Origin: Microbacterium esteraromaticum
Lineage (GTDB): Bacteria > Actinomycetota > Actinomycetes > Actinomycetales > Microbacteriaceae
Assembly (NCBI RefSeq): GCF_014084045.1
Contig: NZ_CP043732.1
Span: 3,038,001-3,102,000 of the forward strand
DNA: 64,000 nucleotides
Direction: 5' to 3'
This document shows, piece by piece, positions 60,832 through 64,000 of this stretch; positions within the stretch are counted from its first letter, which is position 1, and each line of letters opens with the position of its first letter. The notes under the pieces were generated by a model. It ran no database searches, was not told the DNA's origin, and saw only the letters and a list, made by a program, of their open reading frames with translations. Both the position numbers and the translations under genes were made by a program.

Positions 60832-61409
60832 GACAGAGCGGATGCTGGTGCCGTAGCGCTCCGCGCGGGGAATGCCCGCGGATAGGCCCGACGCAGGCCC
60901 AGCGCGAGCACCGTCGCGATCCCGGCCTTGACCAGGTCGCCCGGCAGGAAGGCGACGGTGGAGAGCGCCGTGAGATCGAGCGGAACGCCCGTGACGGCGG
61001 CCTGCACCGGGACGCCGAGCAGATACACCGCGGCGATGCCGCCGATGATCGTCGCGAGGGCGGTGCGCCACCAGCTTGGGCGACCCGAGTGCGCGATCAG
61101 GCCGATCACGATCGACCCGATGACCCAGCCGAGCATGTAGCCCGCAGTCGGTCCTGCGAACGCCCCGAGGCCGCCTCGTCCACCCGCCAGAACAGGCAGG
61201 CCGATCGCGGCGAGGGCGAGCACGACGAGGATCGCCAGAGGAGCACGTCGTGCCCCGAGGACGAGGCCGGCGAGCATCACGCCGAGCGTCTGTCCGGTGA
61301 TCGGCACGCCTCCCGGCAGGGGCACGACGACGGTGCCGAGCACGATGATCAGTGCGGCGAAGACGGCGATGCGCGCGAGGTCGGCGCTGAGTGGTCGGGG
61401 GTCTGACAT
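60828..61409 (-). CDS. bioY: Biotin-specific S component BioY
   Basis: 193 residues, six helices. BioY markers VVPLPGGVPITGQTLGVMLAGLVLGARRA and GGRGGLGAFAGPTAGYMLGWVIG. Substrate-binding subunit for biotin uptake, needed for acetyl-CoA carboxylase. ATG 61409 follows GGAGGA by 5 bases. Upstream palindrome at 61453-61465 resembles a BioQ site. First gene of bioY-ecfA-ecfT. Confidence 0.93.
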   Translation of the reverse strand: MSDPRPLSADLARIAVFAALIIVLGTVVVPLPGGVPITGQTLGVMLAGLVLGARRAPLAILVVLALAAIGLPVLAGGRGGLGAFAGPTAGYMLGWVIGSIVIGLIAHSGRPSWWRTALATIIGGIAAVYLLGVPVQAAVTGVPLDLTALSTVAFLPGDLVKAGIATVLALGLRRAYPRAFPARSATAPASALS

Positions 61410-61452
61410 GCGTCCTCCGGAGGTCATGGCGTACGAGCGCCCGGGCGTCATC

Positions 61453-61470
61453 GGAACACTGTTCACTGTA
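61453..61470 (-). promoter_or_regulatory. BioQ-like operator and -10 of bioY
   Basis: On the minus strand TGAAC-AGT-GTTCC, close to the corynebacterial BioQ pattern TGAAC-N3-GTTAC. The core GAACACTGTTC is a perfect palindrome. TACAGT (minus, 61470-61465) overlaps its edge and could be the -10, placing the site for repression. Confidence 0.55.
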
Positions 61471-61555
61471 TTGACGCGCACCGCGGCTGCATCTGGCGAC
61501 AGACACAGGGTCGCCGGGCAAACCTTGTCGCCGGTGGCACGCCTGCTCGTCTTCG

Positions 61556-62968
61556 TCAGCGCTGCGCGTCGCCCATCCGGAGTCCGGGGAGCATCGCGAT
61601 GGTGGTCAGCACGGCGGCGAACAGATACACGGTGGCGAAGCCGCTGCCGAGCAGCGGCACGGCGACGAATCCCAGGCCGGCAACGGCCACAGCGAGCGCC
61701 GAGCCCGTGGCGTCGGCGATCGACAGCGCCGAGGAGTTGAAGCCCTCGTCGCGGGTGGTCGAGTATGCGAGGGTGAGCACCGTGAGCCGTGGGTAGAGCA
61801 GTCCCATCCCTGCCCCGGCCAGCCCCCACCCGATCATGACGATCCACGGCAGCGGCCACAGCACCACCACGCCGAGGATGGCGAGCAGCGCGACCATGAT
61901 CAGCGCGAAGGCGATCAGCATGATCCGCCTGCTGCCCAGGCGATCGCCCCACCGTCCCTGCACCGCAGACGCGCTGGACCAGCCGAGCGCCGCGAGCGTC
62001 AGCGCCAGTCCCGCGATCGACGGCGAGAAGCCGTGGTCATCCATGAGGAGCTTCGGGATGTACGCCTCGGCGGCGAAGAACGCGCCGGCGATGAGACCCC
62101 GCGTGAGGACGACGCTCGGCAGGCCCGCCGCGGCGCGCAGTGTGCGTCGGGGCAGCAGCGGCAGCAGTGCGACGCCGATCGCGACGATGCCGATCGCGGC
62201 GAGCGGCCCGCCGGTGGAGAAGGGCAGCTCGACGGTGAAGCCGACGCCCACCGCGCAGACGGCGACGACGACGGCGAGCAGCAGGCGCAGCGCGAATCCT
62301 CCGCGCTCTCCCTGTGAAGCGGTCGTGGCATCCGGAGCATCGGCGTCCGGAGCGGAATCCGCATCACCCGCGTCCGAGTCGAGACTCACCCCGCTCAGCC
62401 GCTGCACGACGAGGACGAAAGCCGCAGCCGTCAGCACCGCGACGCCCAGGAAGGTCCAGCGCCAGTGCATCAGCTCGGTCACCAGGCCCGCCAGGAACGG
62501 TCCGATCATCGACGGCACCACCCAGGCGGCGGCATATGCGGCGAAGATGCGCCCGTGCAGGTGCGGCGGGTACACCCGTGCGACCACGACGTACAGGGCG
62601 ACGGTCTGTCCGCCGGCGCCGAGTCCCTGGACGAGCCGCCCGGCGAGGAAGGTGTACATGTCGAGGGCGAGACCGGAGACCACCAGTCCGAGGAGGAAGA
62701 GCGCGACCGCGGTGTACAGGGGTGCGCGGGGACCCGCTCGATCGCTCCAGGTCCCGGCGGCAACCATGCCGATGACGCTCGTCGCGAGCGTGCCCGAGAA
62801 CGCGACGGCGTACAGCGCCTCGCCATGCAGATCGGCGCTGACCACGGGCATCACCGTCGTGACGGCGAGGGCCTCGATCGCGGCGAGGAAGATGAGCACG
62901 ACCGAGCCGATGGTGATCCCGAGACGAGTGCGATCCCAGATCGTCTCGATCTCGGTGACGCCGGTCAC
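61556..62968 (-). CDS. MFS transporter (14-helix drug-efflux-like)
   Basis: 470 residues. A first half with GRLVQGLGAGGQTVALYVVVARVYPPHLHGRIF (motif C region) and SDRAGPRAPLY (motif A), a middle acidic loop of about 30 residues (GDADSAPDADAPDATTASQGERGG, shown only in part by position 205-232) and a second six-helix half. Proton-coupled efflux is the likely role; substrate unknown. GTG start at 62968. On the same strand upstream of bioY but 147 bases away. Confidence 0.88.
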   Translation of the reverse strand: MTGVTEIETIWDRTRLGITIGSVVLIFLAAIEALAVTTVMPVVSADLHGEALYAVAFSGTLATSVIGMVAAGTWSDRAGPRAPLYTAVALFLLGLVVSGLALDMYTFLAGRLVQGLGAGGQTVALYVVVARVYPPHLHGRIFAAYAAAWVVPSMIGPFLAGLVTELMHWRWTFLGVAVLTAAAFVLVVQRLSGVSLDSDAGDADSAPDADAPDATTASQGERGGFALRLLLAVVVAVCAVGVGFTVELPFSTGGPLAAIGIVAIGVALLPLLPRRTLRAAAGLPSVVLTRGLIAGAFFAAEAYIPKLLMDDHGFSPSIAGLALTLAALGWSSASAVQGRWGDRLGSRRIMLIAFALIMVALLAILGVVVLWPLPWIVMIGWGLAGAGMGLLYPRLTVLTLAYSTTRDEGFNSSALSIADATGSALAVAVAGLGFVAVPLLGSGFATVYLFAAVLTTIAMLPGLRMGDAQR

Positions 62969-63061
62969 TCGGGCACCTTGAGCGTGCGAGGGCGGGTGGT
63001 GACTGTCACCACATGAGCCTATCGACGCGGGAGCCGGGGCGGCGCGTGGGAGGATCTGGGG

Positions 63062-64000
63062 ATGACCGAGCAGCTCCCTCCCGCAGGCTGGTATCCGGAT
63101 CCTCAGGGCTCCTCGGCGCAGAGATACTGGGACGGCTCGGGCTGGACAGGCCAGCTCCTGCCCGAACCGCAGCGCCCCTCGGACCCGCTACGAGGTGCCG
63201 ATGATGCCCGCGCCGCAATGCCCGAACCGACGAGGAAACGACGCGTTGGGCTACTTCTGGGGTCCGCCCTCGTGGTCACGCTGGCGCTGGTGGCGACAGG
63301 CGTGTGGGGCATCGGACAGCTCCTGCCCGGCGCACTCCCGTTCACGAGTGCCAAGGTCCCGCTGTCCGAGGCATCCTTCTACCAGAAGAACGCCGAGTGG
63401 CTCAGGTCGGAGATCGTGGCGGCTCCGGATCCGTTCGCGTCGAATGCGACGGTCAGCGGCGTGCGAGCATCCACCGGCTATCGGGCGGCATCTCGCGAGT
63501 ATCTCACTGAGGTGCTCTCCGAACTGGAGGCGGAAGGCTCAAGAGAGTTCGACACTCTCGATGAGGCGGAGCAGTACGCCTACGACTTCGTCACCCTGCG
63601 CGTGAGCGAAGCGGTGGAAGCGATCTCGACAGGAGGCATCGGAACCGACCTCGCGACGACGGGCTTCCCGCAGGACGAGGCGGTCATCGCGGTCGAGAAG
63701 CAGATCGCCGCCGCCACGATCCTCCCGAGCGGCGACGGCAGATACTGGGATGCGGCGGAAGCGCTCGCGAATCTGCTCGGCTCGACAATCACACTCGATC
63801 AGACGGCGGCCGAGTGCCCGCCCAGTACGAAACCCCGCATCCTCGCCTTCGTCTGCCTCGGCACAGAAGCCGGCTGGAGCCTCGTGACGTACACGCCTCT
63901 CGGGATGGACGACGTGTCGAGCACCGGCTTCGTCGACACGATGAAGCATGAACTTGCACACAAGCTCATCCATATCCAGTGCGGTCCGCCCGTGACTCAG
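63062..64000 (+). CDS. DUF2510 protein with C-terminal zinc-protease motif (cut by window edge)
   Basis: 313 codons visible and continuing. N-terminal DUF2510 (PPAGWYPDPQGS...YWDGSGWTGQL, about residues 5-35), a basic segment, one membrane helix (VGLLLGSALVVTLALVATGVWG, about 62-83), then an extracellular domain with four cysteines. Near residue 300 DTMKHELAHKLIH carries HExxH, the zinc-metallopeptidase motif. GTGGGAGGATC lies before ATG 63062. The remaining C-terminus is outside the window. Confidence 0.8.
   Translation, partial: MTEQLPPAGWYPDPQGSSAQRYWDGSGWTGQLLPEPQRPSDPLRGADDARAAMPEPTRKRRVGLLLGSALVVTLALVATGVWGIGQLLPGALPFTSAKVPLSEASFYQKNAEWLRSEIVAAPDPFASNATVSGVRASTGYRAASREYLTEVLSELEAEGSREFDTLDEAEQYAYDFVTLRVSEAVEAISTGGIGTDLATTGFPQDEAVIAVEKQIAAATILPSGDGRYWDAAEALANLLGSTITLDQTAAECPPSTKPRILAFVCLGTEAGWSLVTYTPLGMDDVSSTGFVDTMKHELAHKLIHIQCGPPVTQ

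Overview
The window is ordinary-looking chromosome from a high-GC actinobacterium, most likely Microbacterium or a close Microbacteriaceae relative. The clues are GC near 69 percent, frequent GTG starts, ATGA/GTGA stop-start overlaps, homodimeric AceE, a PucR-type FasR next to fabD-fabH-acpP-fabF, the glnA2-glnE pair, polyphosphate glucokinase, coproporphyrin-type ferrochelatase, the rpiB-nei pair, and actinobacterial families such as DUF3145 and DUF3099. The genus is an inference; there is no 16S gene here. I see no prophage, insertion sequence, CRISPR array or integrase. The window holds 68 protein genes (first and last cut by the window edges), two tRNAs and rnpB, and no gene-free stretch above 300 bases.

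Layout. 1-3534 (minus): SPOR-like protein, glnA2, glnE (nitrogen assimilation). 3603-4346: ppgK, converging on rnpB (4399-4772) through a shared hairpin. 4781-7700 (minus): YchJ-like protein, zinc-ribbon protein, PolA-like polymerase. 7774-10704: aldo/keto reductase, methyltransferase and acyltransferase. 10730-18614: tRNA-Val, then aceE-fasR-fabD-fabH-acpP-fabF, linking pyruvate-derived acetyl-CoA to type II fatty acid synthesis. 18620-20811: divergent yczE/yczR. 20978-31381: small accessory modules, namely DUF3145, an iron-box 2OG-oxygenase-like gene, a DUF262 gene coupled to an S33 peptidase, DUF72-KTSC, a BrkB-type membrane protein, a diiron oxidase-like gene facing a CDGSH protein, tRNA(CAT), gamma-carbonic anhydrase and Dps. 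31448-37915 (minus): amidohydrolase, PaiB, AgcS symporter, nei, rpiB, ferrochelatase. 38052-43907: pepN, then MscS-globin-flavoprotein in overlap. 43904-50879: two thioesterases, EttA, lipoprotein, SSB paralogue, LysE exporter, exonuclease, L31. 50966-55617: ABC ATPase, divergent glgA/glgC, serB, hydrolase. 55651-64000: fabG, DUF3099/SURF1 operon, ABC-F ATPase, biotin ECF transporter (bioY-ecfA-ecfT), MFS transporter and a DUF2510 protein with a zinc-protease motif.

The strongest structural signal is not a gene family. At 18 genes a TANNNT hexamer sits exactly 6 or 7 bases before the start codon, the geometry of leaderless transcription. It fixes several starts (for example LysE at 49783 and the lipoprotein at 48423). 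Twice the -10 hexamer begins with the TAG stop codon of the preceding gene (rnpB and the zinc-ribbon gene). Other leads are an IdeR/DtxR-like box before the 2OG-oxygenase-like gene, a BioQ-like palindrome before bioY, a palindrome near -60 before fabD, a DUF262 protein whose nuclease half has lost its catalytic residues, and two tandem duplications of gene 3' ends that each copy the stop codon. I found no single obviously new multi-gene system; the iron-box gene and the DUF262-peptidase pair are the best candidates.
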